From Colias croceus (lineage: Eukaryota > Arthropoda > Insecta > Lepidoptera > Pieridae), in NCBI RefSeq assembly GCF_905220415.1, contig NC_059552.1, positions 139,001-203,000 on the forward strand: a stretch of 64,000 nucleotides of DNA, written 5' to 3'. Under the pieces are notes generated by a model that worked only from the letters and a program-made list of their open reading frames with translations, did no database searches and had not been told where the DNA came from. The position numbers and the translations under genes were made by a program. Positions 12,913-22,902 of this stretch are shown here, in pieces (the stretch's first letter is position 1; every line of letters begins with the position of its first letter).

Positions 12913-13540
12913 AAAAATAAACCCCGTATTATTTCTGTAGTTTCATTTTCCTATTAGAAATATAAATTGAGTTTTATCTGTTCTCTATATTCTGATATTT
13001 TTGTTTTTGTTCCATTTTTACGCTCAATGGGGATTAAAAGGTACTTCTCGCTTTTAACCAAGTGAGATGAAACGAACGTGGAAAGTAGAATATTTTGTTA
13101 TAACAAGGCGAATCAATTAGCAGTTGCACTGTTGAAAATATCGGCGATACATCATTTAGCAGGAGCGATTATCTTCAAGTGTCATAAAACTGAACATGCT
13201 CACAATCAGTCTCATGCCATTAAATAAAATAATATTGCACGGGATTCTCGCCTCTATCACGAGGGCATAGAGATGGTATTGTTGGGGCAGTGGTATTATT
13301 ATGCAGCAACAATTTGCGTCGCTCGAGGGCCGCTGATGGCGCACTCAGGTACTGTGATGACGCAAATGTAAATGGATGATAGTGCTTTTTTAATTCTTTC
13401 GATGTTACTGACGATATGATCTGCACGTTGATCTGACTTCCAAAAGTGCCTTTATTACCATGCCAGGGTCGTGAAATCCTCTATAATATCATTTGTATGG
13501 GTGGGATTTTAGGTCAAAGAACGAAAAAGTTTGACAAGTA
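12913..13540. other. non-coding DNA, weak island near 13230-13450
   Basis: Nothing firm. A GC-richer patch at about 13235-13360 is open in two minus-strand frames but lacks convincing splice borders. Confidence 0.35.
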
Positions 13541-13544
13541 GTTC

Positions 13545-13700
13545 AAATAGAAATAGAAATAGAAATAGAAATCGTTTTATTTGCCACCATGTAACTCTTA
13601 GTAATTAATACACAAAACAGAAAAAAAAAGATAGTAATGGAGGCAAAAAGGACTCCCCGTCAGCAAAGCAGCAACCATTATTTAAAATGTGTTGCTGAAC
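13545..13700 (-). mobile_element. 3' fragment of a non-LTR retroelement or SINE
   Basis: Read on the minus strand, a block ending GGCAAATAAAACGATTTC runs into a (TTTCTA)n tail at about 13545-13572, the layout of a non-LTR retroposon 3' end. The body includes GACGGGGAGTCC and TTGCCTCC. I recall similar tails as frequent in Lepidoptera, but the family cannot be named without a search. Confidence 0.5.
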
Positions 13701-13752
13701 TGAATATAATACAACTTCATTTTGACTGAAAATAATACAACTTCATTTTCCA
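13701..13752 (+). repeat. 26-bp tandem duplication
   Basis: Two adjacent 26-bp units share an 18-bp exact core, ATAATACAACTTCATTTT, at 13706-13723 and 13732-13749. It lies immediately beside the retroelement fragment. Confidence 0.75.
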
Positions 13753-14340
13753 CTGCTTAAACGATACATACCTACATGATATTATTTCATTCAGTTACAC
13801 GACTACGACACGACAATATTATAATTACAACGTTATAGCCGTTGGCAAATTGGATGTTTCGCAGTTGCAGCTACAAAAAGTCTCAAATATTCGTCCATTT
13901 GTTTAGTCGGTAAGTCGGGCATTACGGGAATGTTGCGAACTATTAAACTGCAGGTTTTAATGAGCGCATTCACTCAGCCTTCTATTGAGTCAATGGCAGA
14001 GCATGTACACCTCTTTGCGTAATGACGATGCATAATATGTGCTCTGCTCGTTGTTTTATCTTCTGTTCAAAACCCAACTGTTTATTATTTTGCATATAAT
14101 TCTTTAAATGTTACGGGGCTGTGGAGTGTGGAGGTTAGTTTTGGTGGGATAACTGCTGTAATTACAATATGGGTAGGACGTCGGGGCTAAAGCAGGAAGT
14201 GAGTGTGCATGTTATTTGAATTGTATTAAAAACGATCCCTATTAGTATTTTTTTTAATAAATGTCTCTAAGCCTATTTTGCTATGAATGATACTAGATAA
14301 ATTGTTTATTTGTGTACTTTGCTTACTTAAATAATGTACT
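13753..14340. other. non-coding DNA
   Basis: No gene, RNA or repeat is recognised. Composition is moderately GC-richer at about 13840-14060. Confidence 0.4.
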
Positions 14341-14344
14341 TACT

Positions 14345-14412
14345 ACTACTCTACATACTCCTCTGGCGCTGAAACCCCAAAGTGGGTCTTGGCCTCTGAG
14401 ACGAGAACTCTC
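14345..14412. repeat. fragment of a dispersed repeat
   Basis: The stretch CTCCTCTGGCGCTGAAACCC followed by AAAGTGGGTCTTGGCCTCTGA resembles a repeat I recall from Lepidoptera. It has one copy here, so the call rests on recognition rather than on internal duplication. Confidence 0.35.
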
Positions 14413-15340
14413 CAATATGTACTTACTTAAAATAATACTTTAAGATGTTTTAATTTCTGAAGTATGCGCACTTATGCGTGAGGTACTTTTTATGTTATCG
14501 TGTGCCTTGTATAAACTTCTCTACATCAATTATTGAACCCCCTTCATATTTTGGTTCCACGAAATTCTATTATATTTATATCAATTAAACAATGTTGATA
14601 ACGCGGATACCGCTTCAAATATAGATATAATTAATTTATTAAATAATCCAAACAAGCAAAAATTATCCTCATTCTCAGAATGAATTAATAAATTTAACAC
14701 AATCCACGCAGTGATTATGGCTGCCGGGACATATTTTAACATTTTGTTCATTATTCCAAAATTGTATAACAGTGACAAAATGCATTGAATGTTCATAAAC
14801 GTCGTGAGTAAAATAATTATTGGAAACCGAATTTTATTGGTATTTATTTTGATATATTAAATCCATAAGAGGAAGTGAGGCGTCGCATAAAACACTTGAG
14901 CCTCATTAGCGTGGCCATTACTCGGAGGGCTTCACTATAATTATACTTGCCTGTAGGTACTAAGGTACCATGGGGGAATTATTAATGGAGCCCTATTTTT
15001 AGTTGTAAGGTGTGTACGTGTAGTCGATAACGCTTTCTGATGTACCTACAGGGGATTTATCTTAATAATTCTCCTGATAAGTCAATTAAGATTAACCTTC
15101 TGCTTATTTTTTTATCTCAGAATTGTTCTAAATAAATGATGAATCTATGAATTGAGAAAAATATAATGAAAATCTGCTACTTATATTATCTTAGGTTGGT
15201 TTATTGGTTAGTATGCGACAAAGCAGTGGTCGTGGACGATAGCATTGATAGAATAACATTGCCAAATTAAAAAATGTTAGGTATATTTCCTCACTCTCCA
15301 AAGTATAATATGCTAACAAGTGATAACTGCGTTAAAAACA
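14413..15340. other. non-coding DNA with an island at about 14870-15000
   Basis: The island holds CATTAGCGTGGCCATTA with homeodomain-type cores and could be regulatory. The minus-strand frame at 14581-14796 is hydrophobic and AT-rich without support. Confidence 0.35.
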
Positions 15341-15552
15341 ACCGACTTCAAACTTGCATTTGCAAAAATGCCCATACAATAAAAACTACTGGGCCTATCC
15401 GAATAAAATTTATGGGACCAATTCGACACCATCCCGCATCGAACAAAAAAGAATCACGTAAATCGGTTCAGCAACCTCGGAGTAATCGGTGTACATACAT
15501 AAAAAAAACATACCGACCGCATTGATAACCTCCTCCTTTTTTTGAAGTCGGT
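15341..15552. mobile_element. element with ACCGACTTCAAA terminal inverted repeats
   Basis: ACCGACTTCAAA at 15341-15352 is matched exactly in inverse by TTTGAAGTCGGT at 15541-15552. The 212-bp body shares long identical stretches with 22685-22902 (for example CTACTGGGCCTATCCGAATA and GACACCATCCCGCATCGAAC). It has no coding capacity, so it is a non-autonomous DNA element. The plus-strand frame across it (15274-15525) is a shadow of the repeat. Confidence 0.8.
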
Positions 15553-16370
15553 TAAAATGTATAAATCTATAAAAGCAGTATGTAAAGCTTAGAGTATTCA
15601 ATAATATACAATATACACAATCAAAATATAAAACCGTGTTCAAAAATCAAAATAAAAAAACTGATATAATAAGTTAGTCATGTGGAACTGTGCAAGTCAT
15701 AAATTACAACATAAAGTATACACCTCACTAGTTTCACTTACTTTTTGTTTTAATTTAAATAAATTCATTATTTCGACATAATTCGATTCATTATTGTAAG
15801 CCGGTCATTTATTTTGGGCTTACCATTTTTGCTGAACGTCGGAAGAGTGGTTGAAAACCTCAAATTAATGGTATGTATAAAAAATAAGCAGTATTTTTTA
15901 AAGTATGCGGAAATATCCGTCCCATGAATAGTATACTGCCCACTTCACATTAAGCTAAAGAAAGTTTTATATGTATATAATAATTAAGTACCTACTACAA
16001 TTATTAGTGCTACTTTTTAAAACATACTAATTAACCAAATTATATTAATGTGTATATTTTGAATATTAAAGAACTCTAGATACATTAGATAGAGCTATCT
16101 CATGTATATTTTGTTAATTCGTCTTTTATAAACACAAAACTTTTTGGATGTAGTTTGATCTATAAAAGTTTTTTTTTTTTCATTTTTGTAGAGCAAATAT
16201 TTTTATAAAAAATTCCTTCATTATTCATAGAAAATGAGTGTTTCACTCATTTGTTCATATCAGCTTTTATAAATATTGGTATCTTGCAACTTTCTTATTA
16301 AATGAAACTATACAGTAGAGTAGGTACTCTCCCGTGCTTTTTGAGAATGCTTAAAGCTAAAAGGAACATT
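15553..16370. other. AT-rich non-coding DNA
   Basis: Nothing recognised except a short poly-T run near 16170-16183. Confidence 0.45.
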
Positions 16371-16373
16371 AAT

Positions 16374-16670
16374 ATTAGAACTTAAAATTAGTGTAACCCA
16401 CGATCCTCCCAGGTGGGAAGAATATGTAGACAATCCCAAGAATTGCGGACGGGTTAGAAGGGCGCGAATTACGTGGCGTCAACACCCGCAGGTGGCCCGA
16501 GCCCCGGTCGCGCGGGATTGCTTGCGCTGATTTATGGCTCCGGGATACGGGGAAGGACTTGATTCCAAATGTTCTGTAGTTTCTATGGTTTTGGCTAGTC
16601 TTTCTTTTGTTATAGAAAGGAAACATTGAAATTGAAACATTGATTCTGGTTTGTCAATCATTGATTTTAA
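16374..16670 (-). other. GC-rich island open in two minus-strand frames; weak exon candidate
   Basis: Two overlapping minus-strand frames (83 and 60 codons) cross a GC-rich patch. One possible exon runs 16573 to 16486, with acceptor AACTACAG before it and a weak donor GTGTTG after it. It would encode a basic, Ser/Pro-containing segment with the motif ESSPSPYPGAINQRKQ. The donor is poor and no domain is recognised. A conserved non-coding element is an equally good explanation. Confidence 0.2.
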
Positions 16671-17030
16671 ATACAGATTTTTGCAGGAAAAGTTAAATCA
16701 AAGATGTCAGTAAATTCAGTTAAATGGTTAAGAAATTTAAAATCTGCACACAACTTTTATAGATTTTTTATGTAAGTATGTGTAATTGTGTATTCAGATG
16801 GCATATTTCATATTATAATTACAAAACCAAACATTGTTATTAATTTGTATACTTTGAAATTCGTTAATTTGATACAAAATATGAAATAGGAATCTAAAGT
16901 CTACCCCATGAAAGCGTCAGTCTTAACTACAACAATGCCGTGAAAGATTCAAACTCGAACAAGATTCAAACATTTGTTTTTTCAATTAGACTAAGAAGCA
17001 CTTTCGAATCGTCAATACATATTTTTAACA
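16671..17030. other. AT-rich non-coding DNA
   Basis: Nothing recognised. Confidence 0.45.
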
Positions 17031-17100
17031 ACTACCACCGATTCGGAAAGCAGTGTCTATGGAGAAGAACCGGCAAGAAACTCCATAGTTGTTCTTTTAT
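17031..17100 (+). repeat. dispersed repeat fragment, GAAGAACCGGCAAGAAACTC type
   Basis: The block ACTACCACCGATTCGG ... GAACCGGCAAGAAACTCC ... TTGTTCTTTT has a clear second copy on the minus strand at 35911-35977. I recall this sequence as a common lepidopteran repeat, probably part of a retroelement. The 97-codon frame spanning 16940-17233 is therefore not accepted as a gene. Confidence 0.6.
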
Positions 17101-17445
17101 CATTCCACTGTATCCAATCTCAGGCGATAATATTCTCCACACAGTAGCAGTGTTAGAACTCGATAGTAATAAACGTAGCAGTTATTTATGCATCAATTCG
17201 TTATTTGTGCTCTGTTTATTGGATCCGCGATGAACATTAACCTTGCTTTATTACTGCATTTTGCTCTACAAATGGCGTTAGATTTAAACTTCCGACCTCT
17301 GTGTAATTTGTTCTAGTGTTCGTTTATCTTGCATTTATTTATTGTCAAGGAGAGCGAATTTGGGAATATTTATTTTTGTATTGTTTTTTAGTTGGGTTGT
17401 TATTCAGTTATTTTTACTATTTGAATAATGAATCATTTTTCTGTT

Positions 17446-17503
17446 ACTCGTTCAACTTTTAAATATTATTCTCCTAGAATATAATATTTAAAAGTTGACG
17501 AGT
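17446..17503. ncRNA. strong 23-bp stem hairpin, possible structured RNA or miniature inverted repeat
   Basis: The arms start ACTCGTTCAACTTTTAAATA (17446 on) and end AAAGTTGACGAGT (17503). They pair over 23 bp with one bulged T around an 11-nt loop. The stem length fits either a small MITE remnant or a pre-miRNA-like fold, although the A/T-rich upper stem and short loop make a miRNA uncertain. Transcription is unknown. Confidence 0.45.
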
Positions 17504-17700
17504 GAAATAAAAAACACAGCAATAAACATAATATAATTTATTAGATACAAATAATCAGCTATAAAAAGAAACATTTAACGCAAAATATAAAAGAACTAAC
17601 TAGACTGTTCCATAAAGATCACTTCAATTCGTCCGCAGATATACGAGAAGTTGAAAATTTACAACCTGAAAATAACTTTACGAGTCAAAAATAGCCCACA
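17504..17700. other. AT-rich spacer
   Basis: No feature is supported between the hairpin and the receptor-site cluster. Confidence 0.4.
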
Positions 17701-17739
17701 AACCGAAGCTGCCTAATCTTCGGACTTTAGACCATCTCG

Positions 17740-17885
17740 CATTCCGCTAAGCTCACGTGTGAGTGGGGTCAATAGGGGTCAGGTGAATGGTCAGGCGCGA
17801 GGGGGGGTGCGGCTGGCCCGTGCGGGTAAGGGGTGTGCTATTGAGATGAGTGACGACACACGACTTCGAGTGCGGACTTTACTTG
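17740..17885. promoter_or_regulatory. GC-rich island with clustered nuclear-receptor half-sites
   Basis: GGGTCA at 17766-17771 and again at 17776-17781 form a direct repeat with 4-bp spacing (DR4). AGGTGA (17781-17786) and TGGTCA (17788-17793) form a DR1-like pair immediately after. A CACGTG E-box lies at 17755-17760. Such arrays are typical binding sites for RXR/USP-type heterodimers or orphan receptors. Function is inferred; no coding frame is present. Confidence 0.4.
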
Positions 17886-18720
17886 AGAAATTCGAAGATC
17901 TTTAAAATGTGTATTGATTTTCAATTTAAGTGAGAAATGAAAAGAGGTTTGTGGAAAATCGGATTTGTAGAAAATAATACCTGTAGAAGATAAGATACCT
18001 ACTTTCTTTTGATATTATAACAAAACTATATTATATTTTGTAAACGCAATAATAATATTCTTCAGCTACAGATTAATGCAACACGATCGGTAACTGACTC
18101 CATGACATCAAAAAGCTGAAGCTTTCACTTCTAATGCTATTTTCATTCTTATGCACTTTGCTATCTTAATTTTATTGCCATTCAAAATAAACTTCATTTC
18201 TAAAAACGTTTCCAAATAGCAATATCAATAGCTACATTAAACAAGCTTATCTAACTGTTACATAAAACAGTGATTAAAACTCGTTTTAATAACATTTTTG
18301 TTTATTCGCCCAATAGCTAGATTGTGATCATAATGGCAGCGCAAATCAACATAATATTTGATGCGGCGGTCACACAGCAGCCTGATAGTGGGAATTATGA
18401 GGAACGGAATAATTGCTACTCGATTTACACTTTGATTACAGTCGGATAAATGCAATATTCATTTGGTTATTAGATGGAATTAGATAAGGTAAATGGTAGA
18501 GGTTGAGATGAGTTCAAAAATAATACTTGCACGTTAAATGTTTGTTAAACTTTAGACCATTAAATAATAATATGTATTCCACAGTTTTACTTGGAGAAAA
18601 AAAGTATCTACAATCTACATACTGGAATAAAATAAAAACAAAAATTAGAAAGAAAACTTAGCTAGCAAACACGATATAGTGGGGCCGTTACAAAGTTAAC
18701 GGAGGTTTAATATTATTACA
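17886..18720. other. AT-rich non-coding DNA
   Basis: No gene or repeat recognised. The minus-strand 65-codon frame at 18258-18455 lacks support. Confidence 0.4.
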
Positions 18721-18731
18721 CCTACAAGAGT

Positions 18732-18744
18732 CGCCCCCTGGCGG
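18732..18744 (-). promoter_or_regulatory. CTCF-like insulator motif
   Basis: CGCCCCCTGGCGG fits the reverse form of the classical CTCF consensus at 12 of 13 positions by eye, with the AGGGGGCG core on the minus strand. It is isolated in AT-rich DNA. This is a motif call only; binding is untested. Confidence 0.35.
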
Positions 18745-18924
18745 CGGTGCGTGAACTTAATTGTGAACTAAGCGCAAATAAGCTGACAAAATGAATAGAA
18801 TGCTGTGAAAATTGGATAAAAATTGCAACAACCGATTGCGAATAAAACGGTAGACTGCTTCTCCACTGTTAGCGATGCTATGAAACAGTTTACCAATTTC
18901 TCTGTTTTATACTTGACTATATAA

Positions 18925-19165
18925 TCCATACTAATATTATAAATGCGAAAGTAACTCTGTCTGTCTGTCTGTCTGTTACTCAATCACGCCTAAACTACTG
19001 AACCAATTTTCATGAAATTTGGTATACATATATTTTGATACCCGAGAAAGGACATAGGCTACTTTTTATCCCGGGAAAATGACGCAATCCCAGAAATCCC
19101 ACGGGAACGGGACCTTTGCGGGTTTTTCATTGACTGCGCGGGCGAAGCCGCGGGCGGAAACCTAG
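18925..19165 (+). mobile_element. non-autonomous Helitron-like element
   Basis: Starts TCCATACTAATATTATAAAT and ends CCTAG, inserted between A and T. It holds a (CTGT)n run, the ACTGAACCAATTTTCATGAA block and a GC-rich 3' hairpin (CGCGGGC-GAA-GCCGCG) about 10 bp before the end. These are Helitron hallmarks. There is no Rep/helicase coding, so it is non-autonomous. Copies at 27140, 31180, 41497 and 43833 align along their length. Confidence 0.85.
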
Positions 19166-19292
19166 TATAATATATAAAAATATTAATATCTGATTATACT
19201 TATGCTAATGCTATTTACTTAAAATTGAATTTATCAATTTTAATAGAACGAGTTCTAAACGATTCGTTAAAATGAATATAATGTGTACTTAC

Positions 19293-19557
19293 CTAAAATA
19301 AATAAATAAATAAATATTTCAGGACAATTTTCACACACGGCACGATCTGATCCCATACTAAGCTTTCGCTTGTGTTATGGAAACCAGATGGCTGATAAAC
19401 TGAACTGCTGCTGATACTTATATAGATAATTATTAACACCCAGACACAGAGCAAACATCTATGTTCATCACACAAATATTTGCCTCGGGTGGAAATCGAA
19501 CCCACGACCTCTGGCTTAGAAGGCAGGGCCACTACCAACCAAGCCAACCAACCAAAA
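19293..19557 (-). mobile_element. tRNA-derived SINE
   Basis: On the minus strand: a box A-like TGGCTTGGTTGG, then box B GGTTCGATTTCC (19502-19491), a conserved body (AATATTTGTGTGATGAACAT, TTTGCTCTGTGTC, CTGGTTTCCATAACACAAGC), and a 3' (ATTT)n tail at 19295-19317. The same sequence recurs at 48092-48352. These are RNA polymerase III-type retroposons with no coding capacity; frames overlapping here are shadows. Confidence 0.85.
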
Positions 19558-19714
19558 CCAAAGGTCAGTCAAATAATATAAAAAGGTCGTATAAAATATT
19601 GGTCTTTTTAGTATTTCAAGATAATTTAACGAAGATAAAATTGGTTCTTTTAATTGTGTCATTTGGTTGTGTAATAATTAAGGCCCAGCAATGTGGACAC
19701 GGGTCGACTATTTA
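19558..19714. other. AT-rich non-coding DNA
   Basis: Nothing recognised. Confidence 0.4.
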
Positions 19715-19985
19715 ATACATCTCGAGTTAGCCTAGTATAGCGTATCTCCCAGTGGAGGCAGTGTCTCCATCGCGAAGGGATGCGCAGCTATGACAATTAT
19801 TTCCGGTTTCCATTCCACTAGCTTCCCTCTAAAAGGCTCTCGAGCGTGAGCATCCACCTCGCATTACGGAGTATCTAAAGATTTCATCAATACTTCGCAC
19901 AATGTGTTCACAAACATTTTCTTTCGAAGGCTTGGATGGAACGCTGTGCTTAATTCCGCAACAGCGGATTGAGTTTTTAATGTTT
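19715..19985. promoter_or_regulatory. GC-richer unique island, possible conserved element
   Basis: The block contains a near-duplicate CCCAGTGGAGGCAGTGTCTCC, a TTCCGGTTTCCATTCC stretch and GCAACAGCGGATT. No open frame with splice borders explains it. Assignment is from composition only. Confidence 0.3.
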
Positions 19986-21595
19986 AAGATTTACGCTTTC
20001 AATACATTATATTATTAAGAATAGGATATTCACTGTTTTTATGTATTGGCATGTTTTTAAATAGGTACAATAAAACTTTCTTTAATTAAAATATAATGGT
20101 AATTGAAATTTATAACCTTGTGCTGATATTTTGTTTTAGTTTGTATTAATTGGCAATTCTTTTCTAAAAGTTCAGATAATATTTACTACTATTTTACAAA
20201 AGAATAACTATTAACCATTAGTATACTACAAATAATATAATTGTAATACTGTGATACTAAGTACAATGTGTAAAAGTGAAATAATTGAGCATGAAATCTT
20301 TCTTATTGGTTGTTTCGAAACGTGATACTCATAGTAACAGCTTTTATAGAATATCCCCATTCTCCTTGTAAACGCGTATTATTATATCCATCGTATTTAT
20401 TATTTTATTTCACGCAAGATTTAACGATTACATAACGAAAAACACCATTCTCTTTTACACCCGAATACACAAATGTCGTTGACACGTCGTATAGCTGCGT
20501 GATATCCAATGAAATGATAGGGATGACATCTTGAGGAACCATTTAATGTTGGCACATTATATTACTCTTGTGACAAGGGAGTAAAGGCTATAATTGAATG
20601 TATGTAGATCGCTGTAAAGTGGTAGTAGTTATAATGCAGCAAATGTAGCGTGGAGTTGTCGGTCAAGACGCATAATCCTTTTACCAGTGGTCGTGTTAGT
20701 AGACCAACATTTTGATTGTAAGTGCCGATAAAGCATTTTCATTTTCTATTTATTTGGTTTCTATATTGGAAATATAATGTATGAAATGGAAGAATTAATT
20801 TAACTTAGATTTATCTTCAAAGTCGCACTTTGAATCTTGCTTGGACTGAGGATTGATGTGATTAACTACGTAATATTTGTCGTTTTTTATTAATAAGATA
20901 ATATTATATAAGTGACTTATTTAGATAATATTAACGCTTACTTCTTCCTTCACTTCAGTGTAACAGTAACACCGCCCTTACATAACTCGCAGAATTACCA
21001 AAGAATATTTCATTGTGTCCATTAAGGTGCAGTGGCTATATCGTAACATTAATCATGCCGGGAATCGAATGGCGACCGTCGCACAAAGGAGTCATCCTTG
21101 AGCGGCAAGGGGACGAAGAAGTAGGAACCTTTGGATGTTCTCGATATTTAAAAACTTTCGAGACTCCCAGAAAAATGAAAATTGGAAGGATGTATCGTGC
21201 TTCAAGCATGTTTAATTGTTTAGGTTAATATTATATAATAGCTACCTCGGATATTTACTACCTGATGTCTGGTATGTCATTTAAGTGTAACATATATTGA
21301 TTTGAACTAGTGGAATGTAGGGGATATAATAATTTATATTAGTTTCTTAGGAAGTTTCAGTTGAGTAATAAATTTCTTAAGTTGTGCTATTCTCCGATTT
21401 TTGAACGAAGATATAAGCGTTTGAATTCAATAACGCTTGTTGTGGATTAAATTAACAAAATCATATCAATAAGTTCGAAACATTGGATCTATAGAATGTG
21501 GAATATATTATAAGGATACGATTGGTTTGATATCACTGCTATATACAGTCCATTTCACCAACCGGCAAGGTCCAGTGGGTTAGGACTCGAATAAT
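19986..21595. other. AT-rich non-coding DNA
   Basis: No gene recognised. The plus-strand frame at 21013-21228 crosses a slightly GC-richer patch (21050-21200). It has no domain features, so I leave it uncalled. Confidence 0.35.
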
Positions 21596-21611
21596 CTAAC
21601 TAGAATGCCGT

Positions 21612-21675
21612 AGCAAGCACTATCGAATACAATGCTACGAAGTTTCGTAGCGTGCTACGAACGAGCTACGTATCA
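21612..21675. repeat. cluster of overlapping GCTACGA inverted repeats
   Basis: GCTACGA (21634-21640), TCGTAGC (21645-21651) and GCTACGA (21654-21660) alternate in orientation with 4- and 2-bp spacers, followed by ACGAGCTACGT. A similar GCTACG-rich palindromic cluster occurs at 58021-58062, so this is probably part of a dispersed element. Confidence 0.6.
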
Positions 21676-22545
21676 TAGAAATATGGGCCGGATGAAATAC
21701 AGTGAAGTTAAATTTTTCAATACAAAAAGCAGATTTCACAGCTTGATGTGAGCGTGATTTACTTGATTACACATTAATGTAGATGTGTCAAAATTGCGCA
21801 ATGGTAAAGTTGCCTTCCTTGAAAAACACAGGAAAAAATCTGTTTTATAAAACTCCTTGGAATATAAGAAATTTCACTAAATCATTAGCATCACTTTAAA
21901 AATGTGTATTATATAATGTGTAGGTGGTAAATGTTAAAAATACTTACCTATGTAATGACGATTCGAAAGTGCTACTAAATAGTAGTCTAATTGAATAAAT
22001 TAATGTTTGAGTTTGAGTGGATGTTAGCTAATTCTTCTAATTGTTTACATTAAGCAGATATTTGATATTATGTAGGCTAGTTTATTTTTCTCATCGTACT
22101 TTATCTTAATATTTAAGCTTAACTAATTTTCCATGATGGAAATGCGTCACGACGTTAAGGACGAAGGGTAATTGAATACAAGCATGACATGAAAGCAGTA
22201 ATTAGGCATGCGGTATTGTGCGTAATTGCTCTAATAATGTTCATTGTGATTCAAGTGATAGTAGAACTTAAAAACAATCGTATTATTTTTTGTTAAAATA
22301 ATTTTATTCATTTTATTATATAAAAAAACGGAAAATACGTAATTATGTAACTAAATGTTTTTACATAGTGTTAAGTGTTCATGTACTAGTTCATTTTAAA
22401 GTGAATAATTATTATCATCTGTTTTTTTATTCATACCTAGCTTAAGCTAATAAAATGTACGTAACTAGTTATTGGCGTGTTATTCGTTATAATACTTGGT
22501 ATATTTTTTATCAAGTAACATCCAAATTTCGTACATCCGGAATGG
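21676..22545. other. AT-rich non-coding DNA
   Basis: Nothing recognised. Confidence 0.4.
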
Positions 22546-22549
22546 GTCG

Positions 22550-22680
22550 ACAAAAAATAAATGACCCCTCAGCGGGACGGGCTGATTTACGCGCACCTTG
22601 CTTTTTGTGTCCGGCCCATAACGTCACATAACGCACATTGGACCGTTACTTCCAAGTCTAGTGATGCTGGAGTAATGTCG
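22550..22680. promoter_or_regulatory. GC-richer unique island
   Basis: Contains CAGCGGGACGGGCTGATTTA, GCGCACCTTG, TGTCCGGCCC and two CGTCACATAACG-type motifs related to CRE half-sites. No coding frame. Regulatory role inferred. Confidence 0.25.
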
Positions 22681-22684
22681 ATAC

Positions 22685-22902
22685 TTGCAACATTTACAAA
22701 TACCTACATACAAAAATGTTCATAAAATAAAAACTACTGGGCCTATCCGAATAATTATGGGACCAATTCGACACCATCCCGCATCGAACAAAAAAAGAAT
22801 CACGTAAATCGGTTCAGAAACCTCGGAGTAATCGGTGTAGGTACATATATAAAAAAAAACATACCGGCCGAATTGATAACCTCCTCCTTTTTTAAGTCGG
22901 TT
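22685..22902. mobile_element. second copy of the ACCGACTTC element, left end degraded
   Basis: Aligns closely with 15341-15552 from the AAAACTACTGGGCCTATCCG block to the right end TTTTAAGTCGGTT. The left ACCGACTTCAAA terminus is not recognisable, and the sequence before the conserved block is rearranged. Non-coding. Confidence 0.75.

Noticed and set aside
15274..15643. Frames on both strands over 15.3-15.6 kb
   Set aside because: They lie inside the ACCGACTTC repeat, and the same sequence at 22.7-22.9 kb is not conserved as a frame.
16940..17233. 97-codon plus-strand frame
   Set aside because: Its centre is the dispersed GAACCGGCAAGAAACTC repeat, which recurs at 35911-35977.
19461..19715. 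Plus-strand frame with GNRTHD motif
   Set aside because: It is the antisense of the SINE tRNA-like head; the same motif appears over the second SINE at 47914-48192.
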